From Cephalopachus bancanus (Eukaryota; Chordata; Mammalia; Primates; Tarsiidae), in assembly GCA_027257055.1 (NCBI GenBank), contig JAPVLO010000055.1, forward strand, positions 8,393,501 to 8,457,500: DNA of 64,000 nt, written 5' to 3'. Shown here one piece after another: positions 1-11,445 of the stretch. The translations under genes and the position numbers were made by a program. A model generated the notes under the pieces. That model was not told where the DNA came from. It did not search any database and saw only the letters and a program-made list of their open reading frames with translations. Numbering within the stretch: the stretch's first letter is position 1; each line of letters starts with the position of its first letter.

Positions 1-159
1 GCATCCCTTTTCTCTGACTGAATTTGTATAGTTGGATGTGTGACATTTGCTTAGTTGCCGTCTACCTGAGCCTACATGTCCAAAAACGACAGAAGGAAAG
101 AACACTACAAGTGGAGAGGACCAAACCAATCCTGTAGTTCATCTGACTTGCTTTTCTGA

Positions 160-242
160 CTTCCTTTTTTTCTTCTTCCTTTTCTTTCTCTTCCTTCTCC
201 CTCCTCTTTCTTTTTCTTTCCCCTTTCTTCCTTCTTTCCTCT
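160..242. repeat. 83-nt uninterrupted polypyrimidine tract
   Basis: Every base from 160 to 242 on the + strand is C or T, with irregular CTT/TTC composition rather than one unit. Such tracts can form triplex (H-DNA) when supercoiled. It can also mimic a strong splice-acceptor tract, but the sequence after it (CTAATTG) contains no AG close enough to support an exon. Confidence 0.9.
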
Positions 243-1380
243 AATTGATGAGCACACGTTTTCTAGCTAGCTAATGCAGGGATAAAACTCAGAGTTTCTG
301 ACTCATGTGGTTTTGATGTTACTGGATGAGGAACTGGAGTCTTTAAAATGAACTTAATACAGTCCCTGTTCTGAGCAGCCTCAAGCTAGAGGCAGGCGTG
401 AGATATACTGTATGTTCAGTAGAGAGGTTTTGCCTTTGAGAACCATCACTCTGATGGCAGTGTGGGGAATTGGTTGGGCTAGTCTTGTCTTTTTTTCCCC
501 CCACTCTTCTCCTGGTCCACTTCACTAGCTTGTAGACAGAGCTATAAAGGAACTAAGGTCAGGGCCCAGAAAAAAGGAGTAGGGTTCACGAAGAGGGGTA
601 CGGTAGCAGAGATCGAAAGGAAAAAATAAACAATGACAAGAGGACACATTGGCCTCCAATTGGAATTTTCTTAAAATAGGGCATATGGTTTTGAGCTCAA
701 CATGGTAGCAAGGTGATTAGGTAGGATTTTTGCACAAAGGAGTCCTGCAGGGAGCTTCATTTGGGATTGTCTATAAACAGTTGTACACAAGTGTGAAATG
801 TTTGCCCCACCATAGTTGGCAGGCCTGTTGTGAGAAATGTAAAACAATTCTGCAGACATATGGGCTATAATAAGACACAGCTATCTTGGGCCTATAGGGA
901 AAATAGGACATGTCCTCAGTTCATGAGGTGGGTGTGTCAGAGACGTGAACAGGCAGCAATGGCACCTGTGCAAGACTGGACACAGCCCTTCCTGGTCCCC
1001 ACCAAAGGTGCTGAGGTGTGTAGATGCGCTCAGGTGAGTGAACTGTTGGCACCAGACGCACCCCCAATCCACCGGAGGGCAATTTTTTTTCAATTGCCCA
1101 ATGATAGGTCTGTATATTTAAGGCCTTTATGGAGTTTGGAGGACCAGTGCCTTATAGAGGGAGAACCTTTCCTAAGTTTTAGGCATGATGTAAAATGTAA
1201 GCACAGATAGCTGAAAGGAGGGGTATGTGACTCATTTGCAAACATGGAGCTGATACGCTGCTGGCACTATTTGGGAAGATATTATAGGGTTATGTCTTCC
1301 GGGTTTGATAAATTAAGCATTTTCCCCATCCTTCCAGGTAGATAGTGAAATAAGCATAGCATTTTTAAAAATTGCTTGTG

Positions 1381-1671
1381 TGGCCGGGCTCGGTGGCTCA
1401 ACCTGTAATCCCAGCACTTTGGGAGGCCGAGGCGAATGGATTGCCTGAGCTCGTGGGTTCGAGACCAGCCCGGAAAAATTGGCGAGACCTCATCTCTACA
1501 ATAAATCAAAAACTAGTGGGGTGTGGGAGCGCGTGCCTGTAGTTCCGGCAACTTGGAAGACTGAAGTGGAAGGATTGCTGGAGCCCAGCGGTTCGACACT
1601 GGGGTGGCCATCAACATGCCACTGCACTCCAACCTGGATGACAGAGTGGGACTCCAACTCAAAAAAAATAA
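1381..1671 (+). mobile_element. Alu (strepsirrhine-type dimer)
   Basis: A complete dimeric Alu starting GGCCGGGCTCGGTGGCTCA with middle linker ACAATAAATCAAAAA and an A-rich tail. Target duplication AAAAATTGCTTGTG at 1367-1380 and again at about 1672-1685. Moderately diverged. Confidence 0.93.
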
Positions 1672-4600
1672 AAAAATTGCTTGTGGTAATTAATTGTAAT
1701 GTTCTAAGGAAATCTCTCTTTTACCTACCAGATTGCTAAGTCGTTTGTATTTGGGGAACTGACAGAAAATTTGCCTGAAAATGTTTATTGGAATTTTTGT
1801 TTATTAAGCTTCCGATTTTTAACTAGGAGGTGCACTTTAGTTTGAAAGAGTTGACAGTTTCATATCACTAAAAACGAAAGAAAGAACAAGAGGAACACCC
1901 CCACCCCCAACACCAAAATCACACATTCAGTATTGGAGAAGTTGTTCACTTAGCAATGGTCGTCACGTTCCTGGCCTTTCCAGGCACTGCATTTGCCTAG
2001 TTCCTTAGCCTCTGTACTTAGTAATAAGAAGAAAAAGGGTGATTTAATTTGGCTTTGTGAGTGTGATCATGACAATATTGGCCAGAGAAGCTCTGGAATA
2101 TTTTAAAATTGGAATTATTTTTGAAATGTTGGATGTTTTCTTCACCTTCTGGCTAGGATGCAGAAACACTCACAACAACATAAAGACTAAACAGACCCTG
2201 GTCAGCATAACCCACTTTGGTTTTCCCAGAATCTGAAAACACTGTACTTTGAGGTTTTTTTTTGGGAGAAGGATAAATTGCCACTGGAGAAATCCCCAGT
2301 CACCAAAATGTCCACAGCAGTCCACTATAAAAAGAATATTTTAAGGTGGAGGTTAGTAGTAGCTAAATTCCTTTTCCATGACCACCTCTTCCCTTGCATT
2401 TTGAAGTACAGTAAATATTGGCATGAGAGAGTGAGTGATTTGGGGGCTATTTTCAAAAGATCTGAAGAATCTCTGCTTTGTTTAGCAGAATATAAGTGAG
2501 CAGAGCAACTTGTAAACAGGTAATTAGAAAGTCAGTGGCTAGGGCAGTTGCATAAGTTTGCTGAGGTGATTCTGCAGCTGGTGTTACTCTCAATGGGGAT
2601 ACTGCCGTTCCTTCTTGCCAGATCTCTGGTTATAGGTACTGGGCATTTCCACCTGGAAGCCCTCCTGCCCTTTGAAAATTCGTGTGTCCCCTGCACAGAC
2701 TTCGACTTTACTCTCTTGGTGTTAGTGCTTCTGTTAATGGTGTCTGGAGATTTTACAGCCATTCATACAAGACATTTGGCGATACCTTTGTCTTGACTTT
2801 CAGCCTGCAGAGATGTCCCCACGCCTGTGCAACATTCTCTCTTGGTGTGACTCTCCCAGCAATTCTTTGCTGCTTTATTTTCCCATCCTCCCTGAGTCGA
2901 GGACCTTGCCAGTTCATCCATGTGTTACAATAAATCCTAACCCCTTGCTATGTATTTAGGTTGTCCTTGCTCTGAGAGTTTAATTTATCTGACAAATTAC
3001 TACAAATCAAGCTTTGAAAATATTATGTGAAATATGTAATTCCTCATCTACAGAAAGACACAGCTCGTTTGTCACCTTCAACAGAAAACCTTCCCTGGGG
3101 TGCCTGTGACCAACAGTGCAGGGGAGGGAGGACGAGCATGAAGGGAGCTGGCCCAGGATCTGTTGGGACTTTCTGAGTGCCCTGCCCATGCCCCACACTT
3201 GCCCCTTCAGTGCCCACCTGTGGGCACTTACATCTGTTTGCATGGGAAGTTTTTGGAGGAGCTCCTTGGCCTGGCCCTGTGGCAGGAGGGGAGCCTGGAG
3301 ATGAGTACTCCCTGCCCTGGAGCAACCCTGAATCATAGGTGCCAGAGTTAGTAGCTTCCTGCCACAGCTCTCTGTCTCTTGGGGTGACTATGAGGCAGGG
3401 GTGACAGTGACTTCCCGAGTTCCCCCGTGGGATTAGGCGTCTGTGGTGATTGTGACATTGAATCCTTTATTGGCTACTTCACTTCTCTGTGTCTACAACT
3501 GTTTCCTTGGCTCCAGAAACTCACTTCTCAAATAAATCACTTGCACAGAAATCATCATCTCAGAATCATCATCTGTCTGCTTTTGGAGGAAGTCAAATTA
3601 AGAGACTTCCATAGACTTCTCTTTTCATATGTGCAAAACGAGGGGAAAACCCAAAAGCTCACTGGGAAAATGAAATGAGTGAAAGAACAGGAACATCCTT
3701 CAAATCAAAAGCACTAACCTGTTTGATTTTGGAATTTGGGTTTTTGATGAATTGCCTATTAGCATTTTAAGGAACCCCAATGTTTTTCAGAAATGGGTGA
3801 TTGCGCACAGTGAGCTGCTGATATCTTTGGAGTGGAGGGACTGAAATCCTTTCGAAGGATTCCTTATTCTGTGGGATTTGTTGACAGTTGCTTTTGACTT
3901 GTGTAACTGTTCTGCATTGGCCATCAGTAACTCCCAGGGTGGTATTACACAAGACAGCGAGGCATGGGTATTACATAAGGACAGCCACCCCATCCTTGCC
4001 AATCCTTCCTCAAGGGTCTGCTCCTCTCTAGTCTTCTCTTCCCTTGAGGAGTCTGGAAGAGATATGTTCTGGAGCCTTCTGGCTTTCCTTGTTTGCAATA
4101 GAAAATAGAGAGAATATCCTCCAGGATGACTCACAGGTTTAAATACGTGGGCACAGTGCTTTCTTATATTACTTTTGTTGAAGGAGGGGAACAGTGAATG
4201 CTTCGGGCTCAGAGCAGGCAAGGTCAGAGCAAGCTCCTGCTTGGTGCACCCACCTCACCTGCTGCCCATCACTTCCTCAGCTGGGACAAGCCTGCGATTT
4301 ATTCTGGGAATGTAGAAAATGGCTCTGGTGATTAAAATGTGTTCTTGTGACTGTGGCGGTAATGAGGGGCCCTGTGTCTACTAGTCTAGCACCTGGTCTT
4401 GAAGACAAGAGTTTCACTTCCCCTGCTTGAGGTTGGTTTGTTTTCATGACAGGAGACAAACATGTTTGACAAAACATTCATTTTCCCCAACCCTATAAAG
4501 TAACACTTAGAATAATCTGTAACATTGATCTTTACAAATTAATTTAGTCAGAATGTCTAGAAAAACACATGAACTCTTTTTTCAGAATGAAGTAGACACT

Positions 4601-5023
4601 TTGAACTTGATGAAGCAGATGCCAGCGTCTCTACCCATTGTCTTCTTGAACATCAGAACAAGGGATTGTAGCCATGGTATTTCCCCTGGGTGCTGAGTGT
4701 TCAGGCCACCCCAAGTAGTCTCAGCAGTGTCAGTGCAAGGCTGGCAGAGCATGGGTGATTCCTGCTGGTCAGATGGGCTCAGGGATGCTGTGACCTTAGC
4801 AAGAGTCCTAGCAAGAGAGCAATCTGGACTTGAGATGTGCTCAGGTCTGCTGCCCTGTGGTCCAGGGCTGATGCTACGTGAAGGACAAGTGCCAGTAGTG
4901 GTGACAATAATGATAGCCATTCTGGCAGAGCATTGACGGAATTCCAGGCCCTGCTTATAATATGCCTCATCTTTAATTTAATTAATCCCCACTATGAAGA
5001 TTTATAACACTTTATAGTGTTAA

Positions 5024-6127
5024 GTGCCGCTATGACTGCACTGTGTCCCCCTCAAATTCGTATATCGGAGTCCTAACCCCCAGCACCTTGAATATGACCC
5101 TATTTGGAGATAGAATCTTTACAGAGGTTAATCTAATTGAAATAAGGTCATTATTGTGAACAATGCTGTGATAAACATATGTGTGCTGGTATCTTTTTTA
5201 TAGAGTGAGTTGAGTTCTTTTGGGTATATTCCCAGTAGGAGGATTGCGGGGTCACATGGAAGGCCGATTTTTAGAACTTTTAGGAATTGCCACACTGATT
5301 TCCACAGAGGCTGTACTAGTTTACACTCCCCCCAACAGTGTAGAAGTGTTTCCTTTTCAGCACATCGTCTCCAGCATCTGTTATTTTTTGAGTTATTGAT
5401 GACGGCCATTATGATTGGAGTTAGGTAGTATCTCAGTGTAGTTTTAAGAACATGGAACCAACCGTGCTGCTCATCAAAAGAGAACTGGATTAAAAAAATA
5501 TGGCACATATACGTAACGGAATATTACGCAGCCATAAAGAAGAACAAAATCATGAACTTCGCAGCAACCTGGATGGAATTAGAGTTTATAATACTGAGTG
5601 ATCTGTCACAGAAACAAAGATCTGAGTATCACATATTCTTACTCATAAGTGGACCTTGTACCATAATACTATAAGAATAAAGAATTGACAGTAGTGGGAA
5701 ACTGTTGGGGGGTGTGGGAGATGGGATTGACAGTAGTCGAAATCTACCTGAGGAAGGGGGGGCACAACAAGGTGGGCACAACCTCATCAACAAGGGTACC
5801 TGCACAGTGAATATTTGTATACGTAACCCTGAATTGTACCCCAACCCCACAACTTTAAAATAATTTTTTTTAATTTTGTAAAAAAAAAGAAAAGAAAGAA
5901 AAGAAATAAGGTCATTAGACTGGGCCCTAAGCCAATGTGACAGATGTCCTTATAAGAAGGGGAAATTAGAGACAAATACACATAGAGGGAGAAGAGTCTC
6001 AGTGAGAAGACAGACACCTGGAAGCCAGGGGGTGAGGCCTGGAGCAGAGGCTTTCCTACAGCCTCAGAAGGAATCAGCCACACAGTCTGTAGTCCTTTGT
6101 TCCTGCAGCCCTAGGAAACTAATACAA
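5024..6127 (+). mobile_element. MLT1-like MaLR LTR, split by an L1 insertion
   Basis: The left part (about 5024-5153) reads CTGTGTCCCCCTCAAATTCG...TTTGGAGATAGAATCTTTAC. The right part (5903-6127) reads ATTAGACTGGGCCCTAAGCC...CCTTATAAGAAG and ends near GGAAACTAATACA. Together they resemble the typical MLT1 LTR. Classification is from memory of the consensus, and the subfamily is not determined. The L1 at 5154-5902 separates the halves. Confidence 0.6.
5154..5902 (+). mobile_element. LINE-1 3' end with 5' inversion
   Basis: Flanked by a 15-bp target duplication GAAATAAGGTCATTA (5139-5153 and 5903-5917). The first part (about 5154-5445) is antisense ORF2 (for example CCCAGTAGGAGGATTGCGGG). The second (about 5448-5880) is sense ORF2/3'-UTR (CAGCCATAAAGAAGAAC...AACCTGGATGGAATTAGAG) and ends in an A-rich tail. 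Opposite orientation of the two parts inside one duplication is the signature of twin-priming. Orientation is given for the 3' part. Confidence 0.88.
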
Positions 6128-6130
6128 ATA

Positions 6131-6466
6131 CAGGTTGAGCATACCCTCTTTCTCAAAATCCAAAGTGCTCAAAAATCCAAAACTTTTGAGCACGGACTTG
6201 ATGTTGCAGGTGGAAAATTCCATACCTGATCTCATGAGACAGGTCACAGTCAAAATGTAGTCAAACTTTGATTCATGTACAACATTATAAAAAATATTGT
6301 ATAAAATTACCTTCAGGCTGTATGTATATGGTGTATATGAAACATAAATGGATTTTGTGTTTAGTCTTGGTCCCATTCCCAAGATGTCTCATCGTGTATG
6401 TGCAAATATTCCAAAATCCAATAAACTTCTGATCCTAAGCATTTCCGTTGAGAAATATTCACTCTG
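6131..6466. mobile_element. Short non-autonomous Tc1/mariner-type DNA transposon
   Basis: A 336-bp element with TA on both sides (6129-6130, 6467-6468). The left end CAGGTTGAGCATACC and the right end, read inward as CAGAGTGAATATTTC, are imperfect inverted repeats. The inside (CCAAAATCCAATAAACTTCTG, TTTCATATACACC-like text in reverse) resembles a common primate Tigger-derived short element. Family from memory. Confidence 0.6.
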
Positions 6467-6478
6467 TACCATTTTCCT

Positions 6479-6706
6479 TATTTTATTTTTTCTTTTATTT
6501 TTTGAGTTGGCGTCTCACTCTGTCACCCAGGCTGGAGTGCAGTGGCATAATCACAGCTCACTGCAGCCTCAAGTTCCTGAACTCAGGTGATCTTTCCACC
6601 TCAGCCTTCCCAGTAGCTTGTACTATAGGCACATGCCGCCACAGCCAGCTAATTTTTTTTTTTTTTTTCTAGAGACAAGGTCTTACTATGTTGCCCAGGC
6701 TGGTCA
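6479..6706 (-). mobile_element. AluJ-like element, 5'-truncated
   Basis: Minus-strand Alu: GAGTTGGCGTCTCACTCTGT ... GCTGGAGTGCAGTGGCATAA ... AGCCAGCTAATTTTTTT ... TTGCCCAGGCTGGTCA, then it stops, so the start of the left monomer is missing. It lacks the strepsirrhine-specific linker and looks like an old, shared primate Alu. Confidence 0.85.
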
Positions 6707-6709
6707 TTT

Positions 6710-6845
6710 CCTCATTTTTTAGATGGGGAAACTGAAAGCTGAAGAGGTTAGGAATTTGCCCAAGTCCGCCCAAAGAGCAGAGGCTGTACTTGGACAGGGA
6801 GCCCAGGATCTGTGCCAGCATCCTCACTCTTAGCCACAGCCCTGG
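6710..6845 (-). repeat. MIR relic
   Basis: Antisense MIR core: CTCATTTTTTAGATGGGGAAACTGAAAGC, then GAAGAGGTTAGGAATTTGCCCAAG and a CCCAGGATCTG-type end. Strongly diverged and directly abutting the truncated Alu. Confidence 0.55.
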
Positions 6846-7165
6846 ACAATGGTGACTTGTACCTCCTTCTACACAAGCCACAGGCTGCCTCTTCTCAATG
6901 TGCAGTGGCTTCTCTGGAGACCTGGAGCCTTCTTCCTTCCTTCTTTCCATAACCCTCTGCCTGTTTGAAGTTTTGAGCCAAATGTCTCACACCCAAAGTA
7001 TGGCCTGCACAAAATTTAGTGCACCAAATTGTTTGTAAAATCAAAACAAACAACAAAAACTTGAATACTGTGCATTAAAATTACTCTTGGTTCTACCCTG
7101 CTTTTCTCAATATTTCCTTTTTGGGGAGGAGGGGGCGCTACAATTTTTGTTTTTGCCCCAAACAA

Positions 7166-7257
7166 GGTAACCAAGTATTTATTTTCTATACTTGCCACAT
7201 AGTGTACACTTTGTAAAATATCTGGCAAGTATAGAAAAACAGAAATACTTGGTTACC
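7166..7257. repeat. Near-perfect inverted repeat (hairpin), arms 32 and 35 bp
   Basis: Left arm 7166-7197 (starts GGTAACCAAGTATTT, ends CTATACTTGCCA) and right arm 7223-7257 (starts TGGCAAGTATAG, ends AATACTTGGTTACC) are reverse complements except for a 3-nt length difference and one substitution. The 25-nt spacer contains the palindrome AGTGTACACT. I do not recognise a transposon here. Confidence 0.8.
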
Positions 7258-9189
7258 ATTTTGATTTACTTTGTTGTTTGTGTTCTTGGACTTCCCATTG
7301 TTCTCTGGCCTTGTCCTTGTTGCAGAAGCTGCAGCTGACTGGACGTCAGCATCTCATCAGGAAGTTACACAGAGGCCTCTGGGGAGGACTATGCAGTTTG
7401 CCATGTTCTCTCAAGTCCCTTTCCGTTTCCAAGTCTGTGAACCATTGCCTGCTTTAATAGTCCATCAGTTGTCTGGTTTCTTAAGTTGGCCCGATTTCCT
7501 TGGACTCTGAGTCCTGGTGGGGGAATGGGGCAGAGGGTGGTGTCCCCATGATTGGGCTGTCCAACACACATGGTGATTCTAATCTTGGCCAGCGAATCTG
7601 CCAGAAAGATAATAAATGCTGCCAAACTGAAATACAGAGCAACCTGGGTGATGGGTGAGGTAAGACCATAGACCAAATAGTGTTTCTGAGGTAGGTCTGG
7701 CAGAGAACATGCTGTAATTTCAGGATTAATGAGATTGTTCCTTCACCCTTCTCTCTTGCAGACTTCAGCTGTGTGGAACAGCGTGCTACAATGGGGTGGT
7801 CAGTTATTCTAGAAACAAACAGCCCTGGCAGCTCAGTGTGCTGGAACGGCAGCGCTGTGGACCTGGGAATTGGAATCCTGTCTTCTAGTTTGTTCCTGCC
7901 ATTTACGCTGTGTCTCTGAGTGATATTAGCAAATGAGGGGAGGGGCAGTAGGATTCCCCAGGCTCTCACTAGCTCTGACTTTCACTTTGATCTTGGCATG
8001 GACTCAATTCCCAGTTTCTAGTTATCTATCTCTGCTTCTTTATCTTCCAGTGAGGCCTTGAATGTTTTCCTACTGTAGGATATAAGAAAGTGTGGAATGG
8101 GTATTTATAGATTCCTCTTTTGGTTCTTTTGAATTGATTGTAGTTTTCTTTCTGGCCTTTTTTTTACCGGTTTGCAAAAAAGAAAAAAAAAAAAAAGCAG
8201 AGGGAAATTGCAGGTTGGTTGGTGAACAGAGAGCCTTGGAAGAAGAGCCTGATTTCTTGTTGCACAGGGCTGTGGGAGGAGCTGCTCCCTCCTGCAGGGC
8301 TTCAGTCCGACCCACAGCCTGTATAAGTGACTGCAAATCAAGCTGAAGTCACCTAACTCACCCATTTGCCTTGAAGCCAGAGCAACAGCTAACAGCAGAG
8401 TGGGTTCTAATTTTACTGGTCTGTCGCCTCTTCTTTTCCGCCTCCTCATTCTGGGCCTGAGTTGTGGGCACATGCTCCCTTGTTCGCCTGGCAGGGAGAC
8501 TGACAGCCTGAGATGGTGTGGTACATCTTTGTTCGTCTGTCAAACTTTGGGAGATAACTTCTCTCCTCTCTGCAAAAGGGATGTTATATAACTTCTGTTC
8601 ACCCCCACTTACCCTCTTAAATTGCACATGGTTTCATATGTTTATAACTTATATTTCCTTTTTAGAAAAATTTTTCAGGTGGGTAGGGCTGAACAGAAAC
8701 AACCCCAGAGGGTTTTCTCTGTGTGCTAATTGCTGTTTCTGAGAGTGGGAATGTGAGATTGGAAGATTCCCCTTGACAGTCGTTTTCCTTTTCTGGTTCC
8801 CTCCCTTCCTGGTCTCTCTGGCATATGAACCATCTCACCCTAGGGATTTGCTGTTTGCTGAACATGTTTCTTAGGACCATAGTTAGCAAGACAGCCAGCT
8901 GTGTCTTGGGGTTGTGTCCCTGGGTGGGGGTGCTGTACTTCCCCAAGAGGCCGAGGACTGGGGTCTTCTCCTGGACTGAATCTAGGCCCTTGACTCCTGG
9001 AGGAAAATGTCTTACAGATGCTTACGTCTGGCCAAACAGGAGATCAAGAAGAAAGAGTTGATGAGGTCAGTTGCTGGCTAGACTCTAACAATGGGGGTGT
9101 GGTAATGATAGTAACAGCAGACACCATCACCAGTGAAGCCCAAGAGACTGCAAAGTTTATGTTGGAGAGTAGAATCCTGGAGACAAATT

Positions 9190-9390
9190 CCCTCTGTTTG
9201 CTAGCAGGCTCTAACATTTACTAATTTTGTGGCATTGCACAAATTGTGGAACTTCAAAGCCTCAATTTTCTTATCTATAAAATGGGGATGAAAATGCCCA
9301 CTTCACAGTTTGCTGGAAGGATTAAATGAGGCATATATGTCGAATACAGCTAAAGTTAGTACCTTAGGAACTATGAGCTATTGTTAAGTT
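9190..9390 (+). repeat. MIR
   Basis: Sense MIR: AACTTCAAAGCCTCAATTTTCTTATCTATAAAATGGGGATG, then GGAAGGATTAAATGAGGCATA and GTACCTTAGGAAC..AGCTATTG at the 3' side. Confidence 0.7.
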
Positions 9391-9884
9391 TAGGTGATTT
9401 GCCATGGTCACATGGGTGGGAGGTGGAACTGGGATTCAGACCCCACGGCCTCTGACTCTGGAATATTGTACACATTCTAGGATTAGGTATTGCCTGTAAT
9501 GTTAGGCTCACATGGAGTCTCTGGCTTCTTGGATAAAGTGACTTAGGTGCTTATCCTGGAATTGCTATTAACTGTTTAACTACAGACTCATTGTGTTAAT
9601 TTTATTTTTCTTCCTTGATTTCTCCCATGAATACTGGCATGGTGGGGTCATCATATTGCCATCACACACACAGATGAAATGCTTAGGTAAAGTGGCCTGC
9701 ATAGAAGTTTCTTTTCTTCATGTGACAGTTATAGGGCAGCCTGGTAGGTAATACAGTGGACAGCTGCACCAGGTGAATGGGTGGGTTAGGATCAGGTTGG
9801 GAAGCATCTTTACATCAGGGAGAGGATTAGAATGCTGGGATTGATTTTCACCACCACTAGAAAATCATCAGTATCCACCCCAGG

Positions 9885-10095
9885 AGTCAGCAGAAGGTCC
9901 ATGACCGAATCTGGCCTACTGCCTGTTTTCATGAACAAGGCTCACTGGCACACAGCCGTGCCCATTGGCTTGTGTGCTGTCTCTGGCCACTTTCATATTC
10001 CAACATCAGAATCGAGTCATCGCTACAGGCCCACAAAGCCTGAAATATTTACCATCTGACACATAACAGATAAAATTTGCCAATTCTCTGGTCTA
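9885..10095 (-). repeat. hAT-Charlie-type DNA transposon relic
   Basis: Contains GAATCTGGCCTACTGCCTGTT, CACACAGCCGTGCCCATT, CACAAAGCCTGAAATATTTACCATCTG and TTTGCCAATTCTCTGG. This order matches a common mammalian Charlie-family element as I remember it. A second, more decayed copy of the family is at about 57117-57335. Boundaries approximate. Confidence 0.6.
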
Positions 10096-10500
10096 CACAG
10101 TTCCCAGGCTTCAGGGTAGCACATTATTTACCACAGAAGGAAGGATGTGGAAGTTAGGATTAGGTAAAACTTCTGGAGTCTGTAGCTTTTTAGGTCAGTT
10201 AGTGCTCATTAGTTGATCTTAGTCATTTACCAGCTCCACCTCTATTCGCAATCTGTAAAATGGAATGGTGAATCTTAAATACTCATGCCTGCTTACCAGG
10301 AGCACTGAATAGTATAGAATTCTTAAGAAGAAAGAATGGCGATTGTAGCATGATTCCGCACATTGTCAAAAAGTTTATGGCTGCCTCATGACAGTCGGTG
10401 CCACATGCATTCTCATTTTATTTCAGGAAATAATTAGATACAGTGTTGCAGCTCAGAGCATGGGACTGGGTCCAGATGATCAAGATTCATGCCCTGTCTC

Positions 10501-10783
10501 GGCCAGCTCGGCGGCTTAGCCTGTAATCCTAAGCACTTTGGGAGGCCGAGGTGAGTGGATTACCTGAGACCTCCCGGGCAACTTGTCGAGACCTCGTCTC
10601 TACAATAAATAAAAAATTAGCCAGGTGTGGTAGCATGCGCCTGTAGTTCTGGCTACTTGGAAGGCTGAGGCAGAAGGATCGCTGGAGCCCAGTAGGGCGA
10701 GGCTGCGGTGGCCGGTAGCATGCCACTGCACTCCAGTCTGGGCGACAGAGTGAGACTCCCACTCAAAAAAAAAAAAAAAAAAA
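10501..10783 (+). mobile_element. Alu (strepsirrhine-type dimer)
   Basis: Full dimer starting GGCCAGCTCGGCGGCTTAGCC with linker ACAATAAATAAAAAA and a pure A tail. Flanked by an 18-bp target duplication AGATTCAT(G/A)CCCTGTCTC at 10483-10500 and 10784-10801. The left monomer has a small internal deletion. Confidence 0.92.
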
Positions 10784-10804
10784 AGATTCATACCCTGTCT
10801 CAAT

Positions 10805-10995
10805 GCCTGTGACTGTGTAGTCTTCAACAAATTATGTAGCCTCTTTGTGCCCTCAGTTTCTTTGTATCAAATGGGTGATGATATTACCACCTTGACAAGC
10901 TGTTCTATGATCCAAGTGGCTAATGGGTTTGCACAACTAGTAACCCAGTATGTTCTTAACAGGTGTGATCTATTATTAGCTCATTGTTCTTATTT
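10805..10995 (+). repeat. MIR
   Basis: Sense MIR: ACTGTGTAGTCTTCAACAAATTATGTAGCC, TTTGTGCCCTCAGTTTCTTTGTATC, AAATGGGTGATGATATTACCACC and, at the 3' end, GTGTGATCTATTATTAGCTC. The Alu at 10501 landed at its 5' end. Confidence 0.65.
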
Positions 10996-11445
10996 GAATT
11001 ATTACTTTGTTTCCTTAAAGAAAAAATAAAACTCTCTCCGAAAGGCTGGCACTTAAAGTAAGACTTTAACAGAGCCTCATCACCAGCACTGGTCTTTCAC
11101 ATCTTAGCTCTGACAGGCAGATGAGTCAGGATGTTACATCTTTTGGCAATGAAATTCATTTCACTTTTTAAATTAGGAGGAGACATGTAGGAGAACAGAT
11201 ATACACTGACATTTTTGGAATTCCGAGTTAGTTCAGAGAAGAAAACTCATATTAAAATATCATTTGGAACTTTTTTGGCAATTTATACAATACCAAAATA
11301 CTTCTCCTAACTTCAAGTAGGCAAGTCAATATATAGAATGAGTAGGTATGCTTTATTGGTTAAATTAAGACTGGGAGAGAAGTTAGAGACCATCTATTTA
11401 TTCTAGTTCTTATAATAGCATTTGTGTTTATTTTGTTAAAATCTT

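Noticed and set aside
160..242. Polypyrimidine tract as the acceptor of an upstream RNF144A exon
   Set aside because: No AG followed by a plausible exon and donor within a usual distance.
830..1210. 126-codon + strand open frame
   Set aside because: No resemblance to a known protein, no upstream signal, no splice context, and a competing frame on the other strand. Treated as chance.
7481..7969. 162-codon minus-strand open frame
   Set aside because: Composition and sequence show no domain or repeat. It lies in the 5' flank with no supporting signals.
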